A stretch of DNA of 64,000 nt from Nocardia aurantiaca (GCF_009708175.1 NZ_WMBB01000001.1:310001-374000), one strand, 5' to 3'. Shown: positions 35,200-44,888, numbered from the stretch's first letter. Translations and numbers: made by a program. Notes: generated by a model not told the origin, from the sequence alone.

Positions 35200-36210
35200 A
35201 TGCCCAGCTTGGACAGACCGGAATCCGTAGCACCCGACGATCCGGCCGTTTTCGTCGAAGACGTCCGCAAGTCGTTCGGCGAGGTGCACGCGCTGCAAGG
35301 GATCAGCTTCACCGCGGCCCGCGGGCAGGTTCTCGGCATTCTCGGCCCCAACGGGGCGGGCAAGACCACCACGGTCAAGATCCTGTCCACCCTGCTGCGC
35401 CCGGATTCCGGCATCGCCCGCATCGCCGGACACGACGTGCGCTCCGACCCCGCCGCGGTGCGCCGATCCATCATGATGACCGGGCAGTACGCCGCCCTCG
35501 ACGAGAATCTCTCGGGCCGGGAGAATCTGGAGCTCTTCGGCCGCCTGATGGGCTTGCCGCGCAAGGCCGCCCGCCAGCGCGCCGACACGCTGCTGGAGGA
35601 ATTCGACCTCACCGGCGCGGGCCGCCGCGCGGTGCGGCACTACTCCGGCGGTATGCGCCGTCGCGTCGACATCGCCTGCGGCTTGGTGGTCCGGCCCGAG
35701 GTGGTGTTCCTCGACGAACCCACCACCGGCCTGGATCCGCGCAGCCGCCAGGGCGTCTGGGATCTTGTCACCGCGCTCAAGAATCAGGGCATCACGGTCC
35801 TGCTGACCACGCAGTACCTCGAAGAGGCCGATGTGCTCAGCGACAACATCATCGTCATCGACAAGGGCACGGTCATCGCCGAGGGCACCGCCGACGCCCT
35901 CAAGGAGAAGACCGGCGGCAGCTACTGCGAGGTCGTGCCGCTGGACCCGAAGCAGCTGACCACCGCCGCCGACGCGCTCGGCGATCTGGTGCCCGACGCG
36001 GTTCGCGCGGATCTGGCGGGCGGCGACCGGCTTTCGATTCCCGCCCCGGACGGTGCTGTCACCCTGTCGGAGGCGCTGCGCCGGCTCGACGCCGTCGGAG
36101 TCAAACTGGCCGATATCGGTCTGCGCCGCCCCTCGCTCGACGACGTGTTCCTCACCCTCACCGGACACTCGGGGACCAAGGAACTCGACGACTCGGCGGG
36201 AGCGGCATGA
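35200..36210 (+). CDS. Drr-type ABC exporter, ATP-binding subunit
   Basis: Cytoplasmic ATPase of 336 residues that powers export through the two permeases encoded next. Walker A GPNGAGKTT is at 49-57, signature YSGGM about 148, Walker B VVFLDEPTTGLD about 168-179, followed by a switch-His region changed to LLTTQYLEEAD as in DrrA proteins. The C-terminal extension of about 100 residues (after residue 230) is typical of the daunorubicin-resistance subfamily. The ATG at 35200 with GGAGAG just upstream is preferred over an in-frame codon at 35116 that would add an Arg-rich leader. Its stop overlaps the next start (ATGA), so the operon is translationally coupled. In mycobacteria DrrABC exports complex lipids. 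A peptide or lipopeptide substrate from the nearby NRPS is plausible but unproven. Confidence 0.92.
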   Translation: MPSLDRPESVAPDDPAVFVEDVRKSFGEVHALQGISFTAARGQVLGILGPNGAGKTTTVKILSTLLRPDSGIARIAGHDVRSDPAAVRRSIMMTGQYAALDENLSGRENLELFGRLMGLPRKAARQRADTLLEEFDLTGAGRRAVRHYSGGMRRRVDIACGLVVRPEVVFLDEPTTGLDPRSRQGVWDLVTALKNQGITVLLTTQYLEEADVLSDNIIVIDKGTVIAEGTADALKEKTGGSYCEVVPLDPKQLTTAADALGDLVPDAVRADLAGGDRLSIPAPDGAVTLSEALRRLDAVGVKLADIGLRRPSLDDVFLTLTGHSGTKELDDSAGAA

Positions 36211-37016
36211 CCGCCGCCGCGGCCGACGCCGCCGACCTCTTCGCCGGGGTACCCGTTGCCCGGCCCAACAGCTTCGCGCAGTGGCGGGCGCTCACCGGGC
36301 GCATCGTCTGGGTGATGGCCACCAAGGGCGAACTCGTCATCGCGGTGATCGTGCCGCTGGTCTTCACCCTCGGCTTCTACCTGCCGCTGAAATACGTGAT
36401 GCAGTTCCGCGGCATCGACTACGCGCAGTTCGTCATGCCGATCATCGTGCTGCAGACCATGTCCTTCACCATGATGTCCAATGCGCAACTGGCCGCGTTC
36501 GAGGCCATGACCGGACTCAACACCCGCATGCAGACCATGCCCATCGGCAAGATGGTGCCGCTGGTGTCGCGGCAGTCCGCGGGCTTGGTGCGCTCAGTGG
36601 TCTCGCTGGTCGCGGCCCTCGGCTGGGGGCACATGATCGGCTTCCGATTCGTCGCCGGCTGGGGTCAGGCCGTGCTGTTCTGCGCGTTCTCCCTCGCCGT
36701 CGGCACCGTGCTGGCCATCGGCGCGGACGGGCTCGGGTCGCTGACCAAGAGCCCCGAATCCCTGAGCCAGGCATTGACTTTGCCCACTCTCATCTTCGGC
36801 ATGCTGTCCTGCGGCTTCGTGCCGGAGGCCGGTTTCCCCGCGTGGGTGCGGCCGTTCGTGCGCAATCAGCCCATCTCGCAGTTCTCCTTCGCACTGCGGG
36901 ACATGGCCGATCACGGGGTGACCTGGCATGTGTTGTGGGTGCCGCTGGTATGGCTGGGCGGTCTGGCGATCGCCTTCACGCCGCTGGCGGTCTGGGCGAG
37001 TGTGAGGCGATCATGA
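36207..37016 (+). CDS. Drr-type ABC exporter, permease subunit 1
   Basis: Membrane protein of 269 residues with about six hydrophobic segments (first near ELVIAVIVPLVFTLGFYLPL, last near VPLVWLGGLAIAFTPLAVW). It belongs to the ABC-2 permease family that pairs with DrrA-like ATPases. It keeps the family C-terminal region FVPEAGFPAWVRPFVRNQPISQF. Both ends overlap neighbours by ATGA, so all three subunits should be made together. Confidence 0.88.
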   Translation: MTAAAADAADLFAGVPVARPNSFAQWRALTGRIVWVMATKGELVIAVIVPLVFTLGFYLPLKYVMQFRGIDYAQFVMPIIVLQTMSFTMMSNAQLAAFEAMTGLNTRMQTMPIGKMVPLVSRQSAGLVRSVVSLVAALGWGHMIGFRFVAGWGQAVLFCAFSLAVGTVLAIGADGLGSLTKSPESLSQALTLPTLIFGMLSCGFVPEAGFPAWVRPFVRNQPISQFSFALRDMADHGVTWHVLWVPLVWLGGLAIAFTPLAVWASVRRS

Positions 37017-37876
37017 GCACGGCGACCACGGCCCAAGTGGCCGAACAGGATTCGTGGGCGGGGCATCAGCCGCTGCCCGTGGTGAAACCGCGGTCGGAGC
37101 GCGCGCTCTCGATCTGGGCGGAACAGAGCGCGATCCAGTGCAAGCGGATGCTCATCGGCTGGATGCGTGATCCGTCGACCACCATTCAGACGCTCATCTT
37201 CCCCGCGGCCACGCTGATCATGTTCCGCATCGTGCTGGGCGACTCGATCACCCTGGCCACCGGCATGCCCAGCATCTACGGCACGGTCCCGATGGTCATG
37301 CTGGTGGCGGCCATGTCCGGCTCGGTGGTCAGCGCGCTCGGGTTCAAGGTCGAGAAGGCCACCGGATTGCTCGGACGGTTCCACACCATGCCCATCCACC
37401 GTGCGGCCGGGCTCACCGGACGTCTGCTGGCCGAGGCCATCCGGGTGCTCATCACCTCGTTGTTCGTGCTGGCGGTGGGCCTCGTGCTGGGCTTCCGGTT
37501 CTGGTACGGGCCGGCGGCTTCGATTGCCATGCTGGGCATTCCGATCCTGTTCGCCATCGGGTTCGCGGTACTGGTGACGGCGCTGGCCACGCTCACCGAG
37601 GGCGTCATGCTGGTGGCGGTGGTCGGCATCATCAACACCCTGCTGATGTTCTTCAACTCCGGCTTCGTGCCGGTGTTCGCCTACCCGACGTGGCTGCAGA
37701 AGACGGTCGAGAACCAGCCCATGAGCACGGCCATCGACGCCATGCGCGGACTGTCCTACGACGGGCCGATCGCGACGCCGCTGTGGAAGACGTTGGCGTG
37801 GACAGTCGGCATGATCGTGGTGTTCGCCTACCCGGCGATTCGTGGGTACCGGCGGGCGGCGGAGACCGGGCGGTAG
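37013..37876 (+). CDS. Drr-type ABC exporter, permease subunit 2
   Basis: Second ABC-2 type permease, 287 residues, with a soluble N-terminal 45 residues and about six membrane segments. The end of the core reads FVPVFAYPTWLQKTVENQPMSTAIDAMRGL, the same pattern as in subunit 1, so the exporter is probably a heterodimer of permeases with two copies of the ATPase. It overlaps the preceding gene by four bases and ends the exporter operon. Confidence 0.88.
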   Translation: MSTATTAQVAEQDSWAGHQPLPVVKPRSERALSIWAEQSAIQCKRMLIGWMRDPSTTIQTLIFPAATLIMFRIVLGDSITLATGMPSIYGTVPMVMLVAAMSGSVVSALGFKVEKATGLLGRFHTMPIHRAAGLTGRLLAEAIRVLITSLFVLAVGLVLGFRFWYGPAASIAMLGIPILFAIGFAVLVTALATLTEGVMLVAVVGIINTLLMFFNSGFVPVFAYPTWLQKTVENQPMSTAIDAMRGLSYDGPIATPLWKTLAWTVGMIVVFAYPAIRGYRRAAETGR

Positions 37877-37946
37877 ACACGCCCGACCGGTTCACCCGGT
37901 GCGCACTCGGAGTTCGAGTGGCGTGCGTCACGTTAAGGTTGGCGCC

Positions 37947-38975
37947 ATGGCTTACCTGGTTACCGGGGCAACCGGGTTCATCGGTCGATTTCTGGTTCCC
38001 GAACTCCTGAAACGCGGTGCGGACGTCCACGTCCTGGTACGCCCGGGCGAGGACTCCGTGCTGCGCTTCAACCGCTGCCTCCGCGACTGGGGCGGTCGCG
38101 ACCGGGTACGCCCGGTGCGCGGCGACCTCGGCGCGCCCGGGCTCGGCATCGACTCGAGTTGGATCGCCGCACACCGCGGTTCGATCGACCACGTCTTCCA
38201 CCTGGCCGCCGGTTTCGACGCCCTCGGCGCGGGCGGCGGCACCCGGCGGGTGGCCGAACTGGCGGCCGAGCTGGAAGCCGGACGGCTCCACCATGTTTCA
38301 ACGGTGCGCATCGCCGGGTCCTGGGAGGGACTGTTCACCGAGGACATGACCGATGTCGGGCAACTGCTGCCCACGCCCTATCAGCGGGCCATGCTGCGGG
38401 CCGAACAGGACGTGCGCGACCAGACCGCGGTGCCATGGCGGATCTACCGGCCGGCCATCGTGATCGGCGATTCCCGCACCGGCGAGATCGACCGCATCGA
38501 AGGGCCGTACTACTTCTTCCGGCTGCTGCGGATGGCCGCGCAGCTGCCCCGCATCCTGCCCGTGGTCGCGCCCCACCTCGGTGAAACCAATATGGTGCCG
38601 GTGGATTTCGTGGTCCGCGCCCTCGACCACATCGCGCACCGGCCCGGCGGCGGGCCGACCACCTACCACCTGGTGGATCCGCGCGCGCAGAGCGTCGCCG
38701 AGGTCTTCAACCTCTTCGCCGACGAGGCCGGGGCGCCGCATCTGATCGAGGTCATGCCCAAGCGGACCCTCGACGTCACCGTGCGCGTGCCCGGCATGGG
38801 CTGGGCGCTGCGCCAGATCGGCATTCCGATGGATGTCATCGAGGACTGCGAATTCTCCTGCCGCTTCGACTCCTGTCACACCGCGGCCGCGCTGGCGGGC
38901 ACCGATATCAAGGTGCCGCCGCTGGCCGCCTACGCGTCGATCATCTGGAAGTACTGGATCGAGAACTGGGTCTGA
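37947..38975 (+). CDS. Atypical extended SDR (NAD-binding, acyl-reductase-like)
   Basis: A 342-residue Rossmann protein starting MAYLVTGATGFIGRFL, with the TGxxGxxG dinucleotide motif typical of extended/atypical SDRs. VLVRPGEDS and VRGDLGAPGLG are the segments expected of the NAD-binding-4 (acyl-CoA or thioester reductase) group. The active-site motif YxxxK is not complete: Tyr145 is present but position 149 is Met (PYQRAM). The ATG at 37947 is chosen because the fold begins immediately after it; the longer frame adds a low-complexity Arg/Gly leader. The enzyme may be a reductase with altered chemistry or a non-catalytic homologue. Substrate unknown. Confidence 0.8.
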   Translation: MAYLVTGATGFIGRFLVPELLKRGADVHVLVRPGEDSVLRFNRCLRDWGGRDRVRPVRGDLGAPGLGIDSSWIAAHRGSIDHVFHLAAGFDALGAGGGTRRVAELAAELEAGRLHHVSTVRIAGSWEGLFTEDMTDVGQLLPTPYQRAMLRAEQDVRDQTAVPWRIYRPAIVIGDSRTGEIDRIEGPYYFFRLLRMAAQLPRILPVVAPHLGETNMVPVDFVVRALDHIAHRPGGGPTTYHLVDPRAQSVAEVFNLFADEAGAPHLIEVMPKRTLDVTVRVPGMGWALRQIGIPMDVIEDCEFSCRFDSCHTAAALAGTDIKVPPLAAYASIIWKYWIENWV

Positions 38976-38978
38976 GCG

Positions 38979-40211
38979 CTACTGGGCGGGGTCGCCGGGA
39001 AGCAGGCTGTCCCGGGGGAGCAGCAGATCGTCCAGCGGCCGGGCGCGGCCGTAATCCCAACCCACCCAGCGGTTTCGATTGGTCCAGCCGACCAGGTCAT
39101 AGCGCCAGCGGAACGGCTGGGTGGTGCCGACCGTCATGAACAGCGCCGTGCCCAGGGCCGCGTAGTCCGCGTGCGCGGACAGCAGCGCCCGCTGCTGCCG
39201 GGGCGGGCGGGTGAAGAACGCGTCGAACATGGCGACAGACTGGGCCGTTGTGAGCCGGCCCAGACCGTACACGCCGCGCATGCGCATCCAATAGACCAGC
39301 CGCGCCTGCCACGGCCACAGGGCCTCGATCGGATCGGTGCCGCGGCGCACCGCCTCGAGCGCGGTATCCACCAGCGCCAGCGAATCCGCCACGCAGTACC
39401 CGGTGATCGGATGCATCATGCCGCCGCGCGAGCCGAACGGGATCACCCGGCCGCGACCGGCCTTGGGCGGCAGCTCGTCGAGAGGGTAGTGGGCGGCCTC
39501 GGTCGGCTCGTCGCCGCGCAGCCGAATGCCATGCGCCGCCAGTCGATTCAGGGTGCGCCGCCGCAACTCGTGCTGCGGCATGCCGCCGCGCAGGCCGAGA
39601 CTGGTCTCCTCGAAGATGACCGTGCCGTCCCCGAGCGGCACCGAATACAGGAACGACGGCGGCTCGTCCGGGCCCGCGCCGTTCTCGTCGCGCCAGTCCA
39701 GCAGCAGGCCCTCACCGGCGCTCACCATCGGGGCGGCGAGGTCCTCGTCCACGAAGATGCCGTGCGCGCTGGCCGTGCGCCGCGCGCCGGGCGCGGCTTG
39801 GCCGCGGGTGTCGAAGACGGTGGCCGCGCGCACCTCGGTGCCGTCGGCCAGCTCCACCCGATGGGCTTCCACGACGCGCGCGCGGCCCGCGATCACCGTC
39901 GCGTCGTCCAGCGGCAGGGCGTCGAACAGGCCCTGCTTGGACAGCACGCAATAGGGCCGGGGAATGCGGTGCTCGGTCGTGGTCCACACCGCCGGCGCCT
40001 CGATCCGGCTGGCAATCGCGCTGTGCCCCAGCCACTCCGGCAGCTCGTCCACCCAGCATGAGAACGTCGGAGCCCACAGCCGAGCGGGCCGCGGATCCAC
40101 CGCGACCACCCGCATACCCGACGCCATGGCCCGATGCGCGAGCGCCCGGCCCGTGGGACCGAGCCCCACCACACACACGTCGGCGGCTCTGCCGACCTCC
40201 CGGCCACTCAT
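38979..40211 (-). CDS. Lycopene-cyclase family flavoprotein
   Basis: A 410-residue FAD/NAD(P)-binding protein similar to CrtL/CrtY lycopene beta-cyclases, which close the ends of lycopene. Visible landmarks are DVCVVGLGPTGRALAHRA for dinucleotide binding, VIFEETSLGLRGG corresponding to the conserved FEET segment, and GSRGGMMHPITGYCVADSLALVD near the C-terminal third. The ATG at 40211 places this nucleotide-binding motif close to the N terminus, as usual; an upstream in-frame start at 40298 is less likely. No other carotenoid gene lies nearby, so any pathway must be encoded elsewhere. It converges with the SDR gene with a 3-base gap. Confidence 0.82.
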   Translation of the reverse strand: MSGREVGRAADVCVVGLGPTGRALAHRAMASGMRVVAVDPRPARLWAPTFSCWVDELPEWLGHSAIASRIEAPAVWTTTEHRIPRPYCVLSKQGLFDALPLDDATVIAGRARVVEAHRVELADGTEVRAATVFDTRGQAAPGARRTASAHGIFVDEDLAAPMVSAGEGLLLDWRDENGAGPDEPPSFLYSVPLGDGTVIFEETSLGLRGGMPQHELRRRTLNRLAAHGIRLRGDEPTEAAHYPLDELPPKAGRGRVIPFGSRGGMMHPITGYCVADSLALVDTALEAVRRGTDPIEALWPWQARLVYWMRMRGVYGLGRLTTAQSVAMFDAFFTRPPRQQRALLSAHADYAALGTALFMTVGTTQPFRWRYDLVGWTNRNRWVGWDYGRARPLDDLLLPRDSLLPGDPAQ

Positions 40212-40469
40212 ACCCGCATTCAAACAGCCGGGCCCGGGGCGCGCCAGGTCGCCTCCGCTCAGCGGTCCGACTTCACACCCTCTGGAATCGTTCGGCATTC
40301 GCCCGCGCGTGCTTCGTGTTCCACGCCGCCCCTCGTCGCCGATCGATGAATTCCGCGGCGTTCCAATGGGATCGGCGGGTGCGCGGGATGGACGATGCGG
40401 GCCGCGGAGATGGTGCCGTTGGATTCCCGGGCGCGGTTCGAACGCGGTGGGGGCGCAACGGCCTCGGCG

Positions 40470-40946
40470 CTACCTCGGCGTGACCCACGTGGTGATGTCG
40501 GCGTGCACGACCTCGAGCCCCGACTTGTCGAAGATCGACACCGGCACCACCAGGTCCTGCCCCTCGGTGATCTGCGTGAAGTCCGGCACCTGCGGCAGTT
40601 TCGCGACCGCCCGCAGCCCCGAATTCGCCTTCGCCAGGTACTGCACGTTCATGGCCTTGGGAATCCAGCGGTGCGTCTGCGGCACCGTCGCCTCCGACAG
40701 CATCCCCATCGCGACCTCGGCCAGATTGCACGCGGCGATCGCATGGAACGTCCCCAGGTGATTGTGGATCCCGAACCACTTGGGCGCCGTCACCTCGCAC
40801 AACCCCGGCTCCAGCCGCACCACGCTCGGCAGCACGGTCCCGAAATACGGAACCCGAGCCACCATCCCGAGCGAGAACAACGTGTGCCCGATCCGATTGT
40901 CCGGAAGCTTCTTCCACCCGCGATACGTAGCGGTCTCCTTGGCCAT
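40470..40946 (-). CDS. DUF4442 hotdog-fold protein (putative thioesterase)
   Basis: A 158-residue protein of the hotdog-fold superfamily. The central helix region (HNHLGTFHAIAACNLAEVAMGM) matches the PaaI/DUF4442 pattern, which usually binds acyl-CoA thioesters. Function is not established for the family. A CTTACT/AGTAAG palindrome lies directly upstream of the ATG and marks the gene as a likely target of a TetR-type repressor. It is divergent from the small secreted protein gene. The 257 bases between this gene and the cyclase gene show no other feature that I can support. Confidence 0.75.
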   Translation of the reverse strand: MAKETATYRGWKKLPDNRIGHTLFSLGMVARVPYFGTVLPSVVRLEPGLCEVTAPKWFGIHNHLGTFHAIAACNLAEVAMGMLSEATVPQTHRWIPKAMNVQYLAKANSGLRAVAKLPQVPDFTQITEGQDLVVPVSIFDKSGLEVVHADITTWVTPR

Positions 40947-40954
40947 GCTCGTAT

Positions 40955-40970
40955 CTTACTCATAAGTAAG
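40955..40970. promoter_or_regulatory. TetR-type palindrome upstream of the DUF4442 gene
   Basis: CTTACT and AGTAAG are separated by CATA, 9-24 bases upstream of the minus-strand ATG. The site sits in an AT-rich island and covers the expected promoter start. TTACT(N4)AGTAA-type sites are typical of TetR regulators of acyl-CoA metabolism; the repressor is not identified. Confidence 0.55.
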
Positions 40971-41137
40971 TTCTGCGAAAGCCGTCGTGGCGTATAGGCC
41001 ATCGAATCGGTAGGCGGCTTGTCTCGACGCGCGAAACCGGCCGGTTGCTTGTTGTCTGGATTGGCTGCGCCGGGGGTGTGGCTGGCAGCCGACGCCACAC
41101 GGGTCGGCTATCGGGGAAATTAGGAGTTCCAGAAATC

Positions 41138-41554
41138 ATGCGTATTCGCACCGCGGTGGCCACCGTTGGCATCGCACTCGCGGGGGCGGCCCTCGCCACC
41201 ACCGCATCCGCCGGTTCGGCCGCGGCCTTCACGCCGTACATCAATCCGGGCGGCGGCATCTACGTCGGTGTGGACCTCAACCACGACGAGACCGTGGCTC
41301 TGTCCAACACCTGGATCCCGGCGGCGATCGACCAGATCAACATGGCCCACAACCGGGTCGCCCTCGACCCGTACTTCTCGGAGATTCCGAAGGTCGACGG
41401 CAAGGTGTACGGCAACCTGACCCAGATCGTCGGCGAGGCCGCCGACACGCCTGGCGGACAGGTCGGCCTGGCGCTGATCGACCCCGCGGTGCATCACGGC
41501 GGCAACTTCCTGTTGATTCAGGACCTCGGCGGCTGGGACTACTATCTCCGCTGA
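41138..41554 (+). CDS. Small secreted protein of unknown function
   Basis: 138 residues. A signal peptide is clear (MRIRTAVATVGIALAGAAL followed by TTASAGSAAAF), with cleavage near Ala-Ala-Phe. The mature part is about 105 residues without cysteines and begins TPYINPGGGIYVGVDLNHDET. I recognise no domain. AGGAG lies about ten bases before the ATG. A good hairpin terminator follows, so it is a single-gene unit. Location is probably extracellular or cell-wall. Confidence 0.75.
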   Translation: MRIRTAVATVGIALAGAALATTASAGSAAAFTPYINPGGGIYVGVDLNHDETVALSNTWIPAAIDQINMAHNRVALDPYFSEIPKVDGKVYGNLTQIVGEAADTPGGQVGLALIDPAVHHGGNFLLIQDLGGWDYYLR

Positions 41555-41568
41555 CCGCGACATTGCGA

Positions 41569-41606
41569 GATGGCCGGTGCGGCAGCCGAGTTCCGCATCG
41601 GCCATC
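41569..41606 (+). terminator. Hairpin after the small secreted protein gene
   Basis: GATGGCCGGTGCGG pairs with CCGCATCGGCCATC with one G:T-type mismatch, 15 bases after the stop codon. No T tract. Confidence 0.6.
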
Positions 41607-41677
41607 GAGCTGTCCGGGCCGAGCCGCTCCACCCGGTGTGACCAGGGCCATCGAGCCGGGGCCGGGGGAGGGGCGAT

Positions 41678-41707
41678 TTGAAGTGGCCGGGGGGCTCGAG
41701 GCATACT
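41678..41707 (+). promoter_or_regulatory. Possible promoter of the S10 operon
   Basis: TTGAAG (41678-41683) and CATACT (41702-41707) with an 18-base spacer resemble a housekeeping sigma promoter. They lie about 350 bases upstream of rpsJ. Weak evidence. Confidence 0.3.
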
Positions 41708-42054
41708 GTTCGGGTTGCCCACACCGGGTTGCGTCTTTTCCGTTGGATCGGCGCTGGTAGTGGGTGAGAAATACCCAATTTTGCACCCCGCTGGATTGCG
41801 GCGTGGGTGCGTCCGGAACAATGTTCCGAGGCTTGCAGGATTCTGGTCCAGGGCCGAGGAATGAGCGGCGGCGCGACACGCCCGACCGCGTGGACCGGAT
41901 GAACCATGACAGATGAACAGCGGCGATGGATCGGGCCCGTGGGCCGGTCGTGTGGTGGCTGATGCGTCTTCGTGTGTTCGGGCTGTGCAAATGAGGGTGG
42001 TGTGGGAGCGAAAGCTCTTGGACCACAACGTAAGCGGAGAAAAGGACACTCAGC

Positions 42055-42360
42055 GTGGCGGGACAGAAGATCCGCATCAGGCTCAAGGCCTACGACCATG
42101 AGGCGATCGACGCGTCTGCGCGCAAGATCGTCGAGACGGTGACCCGTACCGGTGCCCGCGTTGTCGGCCCGGTGCCGTTGCCCACCGAGAAGAACGTGTA
42201 CTGCGTCATCCGTTCGCCCCACAAGTACAAGGACTCGCGCGAACACTTCGAGATGCGTACACACAAGCGGCTGATCGACATCCTCGACCCGACGCCGAAG
42301 ACGGTTGATGCGCTGATGCGCATCGATCTGCCGGCCAGCGTCGACGTCAACATTCAGTGA
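42055..42360 (+). CDS. rpsJ: 30S ribosomal protein S10
   Basis: A 101-residue, full-length S10, beginning with GTG ([15 protein letters not shown]). It is part of the head of the small subunit and also serves as NusE in antitermination complexes. The sequence is fully conserved in style ([17 protein letters not shown]). It is the first gene of the S10 operon and presumably marks the start of its translation; rplC follows after 14 bases. Confidence 0.98.
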   Translation: MAGQKIRIRLKAYDHEAIDASARKIVETVTRTGARVVGPVPLPTEKNVYCVIRSPHKYKDSREHFEMRTHKRLIDILDPTPKTVDALMRIDLPASVDVNIQ

Positions 42361-42374
42361 CGGGGACTTCGAAT

Positions 42375-43040
42375 ATGACTGACAACAAGAGCCGTCCGGC
42401 CGCGGGCATCCTGGGCACCAAGCTCGGCATGACCCAGGTCTTCGACGAGAAGAACCGCGTCGTTCCCGTGACCGTCGTCAAGGCGGGCCCGAACGTCGTC
42501 ACCCAGATCCGCACCGTGGAGCGCGACGGCTATTCCGCCGTCCAGGTCGCCTACGGCGCCATCGACCCGCGCAAGGTGAACAAGCCGGTCTCCGGCCAGT
42601 TCGCCAAGGCCGGTGTGACCCCCCGCCGCCACATCGCCGAGCTGCGCGTCGCCGACGCGTCGGCCTTCGAGGTCGGCCAGGAGATCAACGCCGATGTCTT
42701 CGAGGCGGGCGCCTACGTCGACGTGACCGGCACCTCCAAGGGCAAGGGCTTCGCGGGCACCATGAAGCGCCACGGCTTCCGCGGCCAGGGCGCCTCGCAC
42801 GGTGCGCAGGCCGTGCACCGCCGCCCGGGTTCCATCGGTGGTTGCTCCACCCCGGGCCGTGTCTTCAAGGGCATGCGCATGTCCGGCCGGATGGGTAACG
42901 ACCGCGTCACCACGCAGAACCTCTCGGTCCACAAGGTGGACGCCGAGAACGGTCTGCTGCTGATCAAGGGCGCGATCCCGGGCCGCACCGGCGGCATCGT
43001 GATCGTCAAAAGTGCAGTGAAGGGTGGTGCCCGGGCATGA
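42375..43040 (+). CDS. rplC: 50S ribosomal protein L3
   Basis: A 221-residue L3 with the characteristic [12 protein letters not shown] start and [21 protein letters not shown] loop that reaches the peptidyl-transferase centre. The ATG at 42375 is preferred over a codon at 42357 that would overlap rpsJ. The end overlaps rplD by ATGA. Confidence 0.97.
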   Translation: MTDNKSRPAAGILGTKLGMTQVFDEKNRVVPVTVVKAGPNVVTQIRTVERDGYSAVQVAYGAIDPRKVNKPVSGQFAKAGVTPRRHIAELRVADASAFEVGQEINADVFEAGAYVDVTGTSKGKGFAGTMKRHGFRGQGASHGAQAVHRRPGSIGGCSTPGRVFKGMRMSGRMGNDRVTTQNLSVHKVDAENGLLLIKGAIPGRTGGIVIVKSAVKGGARA

Positions 43041-43708
43041 GCGCCGAGACCAAGACCAACCTGACCCTCCCGGTCAAGGCCGCCGGCGGCAAGACCGAGG
43101 GCACCGTCGAGCTCCCCGCCGAGATCTTCGACGTGACCGCCAACATCGCGCTGATGCACCAGGTCGTCGTGGCCCAGCAGGCCGCGGCCCGCCAGGGCAC
43201 GCACGCCACCAAGACCCGGGGCATGGTGTCCGGTGGTGGCAAGAAGCCGTACCGGCAGAAGGGCACCGGCCGCGCGCGCCAGGGTTCGACCCGTGCGCCG
43301 CAGTTCGCCGGCGGTGGCACCGTCCACGGCCCGCAGCCGCGCGACTACACCCAGCGCCTGCCCAAGAAGATGAAGGTCGCCGCGCTGCGTGGCGCCCTGT
43401 CGGACCGGGCTCGCAACGAGCGCATCCACGTCATCACGGAACTGGTTGCGGGACAGACCCCGTCGACCAAGACCGCCAAGTCGTTCCTCGCCGAGCTGTC
43501 GACCCGGAAGAACATCCTGGTCGTCGTCGGTCGCGAGGATGTCACCGCGTGGAAGAGCGTGGCGAACCTGCAGGGCGTGCACCCGATCGCCCCCGACCAG
43601 CTGAACACCTACGACGTTCTCAAGAGCGACGAGGTCATCTTCTCGGTCGAGGCGCTCAACGCCTTCGTGCACGGCCCCGCCGAAGCTGCACAGGAGGAGA
43701 GCAAGTGA
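43037..43708 (+). CDS. rplD: 50S ribosomal protein L4
   Basis: A 223-residue L4 with the tunnel loop ([25 protein letters not shown]). In many bacteria L4 represses its own operon through the S10 leader; no such leader structure is evident here. It overlaps rplC and rplW by four bases each. Confidence 0.97.
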   Translation: MSAETKTNLTLPVKAAGGKTEGTVELPAEIFDVTANIALMHQVVVAQQAAARQGTHATKTRGMVSGGGKKPYRQKGTGRARQGSTRAPQFAGGGTVHGPQPRDYTQRLPKKMKVAALRGALSDRARNERIHVITELVAGQTPSTKTAKSFLAELSTRKNILVVVGREDVTAWKSVANLQGVHPIAPDQLNTYDVLKSDEVIFSVEALNAFVHGPAEAAQEESK

Positions 43709-44010
43709 CCACCATCGCCGATCCCCGCGACATCCTGCTCGCGCCGGTGATCTCCGAGAAGTCCTACGGACTGATCGAAGAAGGCACCTACACCTTCCTG
43801 GTGCACCCGGACTCGAACAAGACGCAGATCAAGATCGCCGTTGAGAAGGTTTTCGGTGTGAAGGTCACGAGCGTCAACACCGCCAACCGTCAGGGCAAGC
43901 GCAAGCGGACCCGCTTCGGTTACGGCAAGCGCAAGGACACCAAGCGCGCGCTCGTGACCATCTCGGCCGACAGCAAGCCCATCGAGATCTTCGGAGGCCC
44001 GGTCGCGTAA
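43705..44010 (+). CDS. rplW: 50S ribosomal protein L23
   Basis: A 101-residue L23 starting with GTG inside GGAGGAGAGCAAGTG, so with an excellent ribosome binding site. It forms the docking site for trigger factor at the exit tunnel. Typical segments are [18 protein letters not shown] and [16 protein letters not shown]. Confidence 0.97.
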   Translation: MTTIADPRDILLAPVISEKSYGLIEEGTYTFLVHPDSNKTQIKIAVEKVFGVKVTSVNTANRQGKRKRTRFGYGKRKDTKRALVTISADSKPIEIFGGPVA

Positions 44011-44043
44011 GCGGCTGGAGCTCCAGAAAGCAGAGAAGAACTC

Positions 44044-44874
44044 ATGGCAATCCGTAAGTACAAGCCGACGACCCCGGGTCGCCGCGGTGCTTCGGTCTCG
44101 GACTTCGCCGAGATCACCCGCTCGACCCCCGAGAAGTCGCTGCTGCGTCCGCTCACCAAGACCGGTGGCCGTAACGCGCAGGGCCGCATCACCACTCGTC
44201 ACAAGGGTGGCGGCCACAAGCGCGCCTACCGTCTGATCGACTTCCGTCGACTGGACAAGGACGGCGTGCCGGCCAAGGTCGCGCACATCGAGTACGACCC
44301 CAACCGCACCGCCAACATCGCGCTGCTGCACTACGCCGATGGCGAGAAGCGCTACATCATCGCGCCCAAGGGCATCGCCCAGGGCACGAAGATCGAGTCG
44401 GGCGCCGGCGCGGACATCAAGCCGGGCAACAACCTGCCGCTGCGCTCCATCCCGACCGGTACCACCATTCACGCGGTGGAGCTGCGTCCGGGCGGTGGCG
44501 CCAAGCTGGCGCGTGCCGCCGGCATGTCCATCCAGCTGCTGGGTAAGGAAGGCGCCTACGCCGTCCTGCGTATGCCCTCCGGCGAGATCCGTCGCGTCGA
44601 TGTGCGCTGCCGCGCCACCATCGGCGAGGTCGGCAACGCCGAGCAGTCGAACATCAACTGGGGCAAGGCCGGCCGTATGCGGTGGAAGGGCGTTCGCCCG
44701 ACCGTCCGTGGTGTGGTCATGAACCCGGTCGACCACCCGCACGGTGGTGGTGAGGGTAAGACCTCCGGTGGTCGCCACCCGGTCTCCCCGTGGGGCAAGC
44801 CCGAGGGCCGCACCCGTAAGCCCAACCGTCCCAGCGACAAGCTCATCGTCCGCCGCCGCGGCAAGAAGCGTTAA
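44044..44874 (+). CDS. rplB: 50S ribosomal protein L2
   Basis: A 276-residue L2 with the conserved C-terminal histidine region [25 protein letters not shown] near the peptidyl-transferase centre. It is the normal fifth gene of the operon. Confidence 0.98.
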   Translation: MAIRKYKPTTPGRRGASVSDFAEITRSTPEKSLLRPLTKTGGRNAQGRITTRHKGGGHKRAYRLIDFRRLDKDGVPAKVAHIEYDPNRTANIALLHYADGEKRYIIAPKGIAQGTKIESGAGADIKPGNNLPLRSIPTGTTIHAVELRPGGGAKLARAAGMSIQLLGKEGAYAVLRMPSGEIRRVDVRCRATIGEVGNAEQSNINWGKAGRMRWKGVRPTVRGVVMNPVDHPHGGGEGKTSGGRHPVSPWGKPEGRTRKPNRPSDKLIVRRRGKKR

Positions 44875-44888
44875 GGAGGAGGTTAGAC

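Larger units (their letters stand above)
41555..42054. other. Leader and promoter region of the S10 ribosomal operon
   Basis: A 500-base stretch without a credible ORF. It contains the terminator of the preceding secreted-protein gene (41569-41606) and a possible vegetative promoter (41678-41707), and should provide a long untranslated leader for rpsJ. A GGAG sequence about 20 bases before the rpsJ GTG is the nearest Shine-Dalgarno-like element. Confidence 0.5.

Noticed and set aside
41681..42054. S10-leader attenuator regulated by L4
   Set aside because: I could not identify the conserved leader hairpins. The long leader alone is not evidence.
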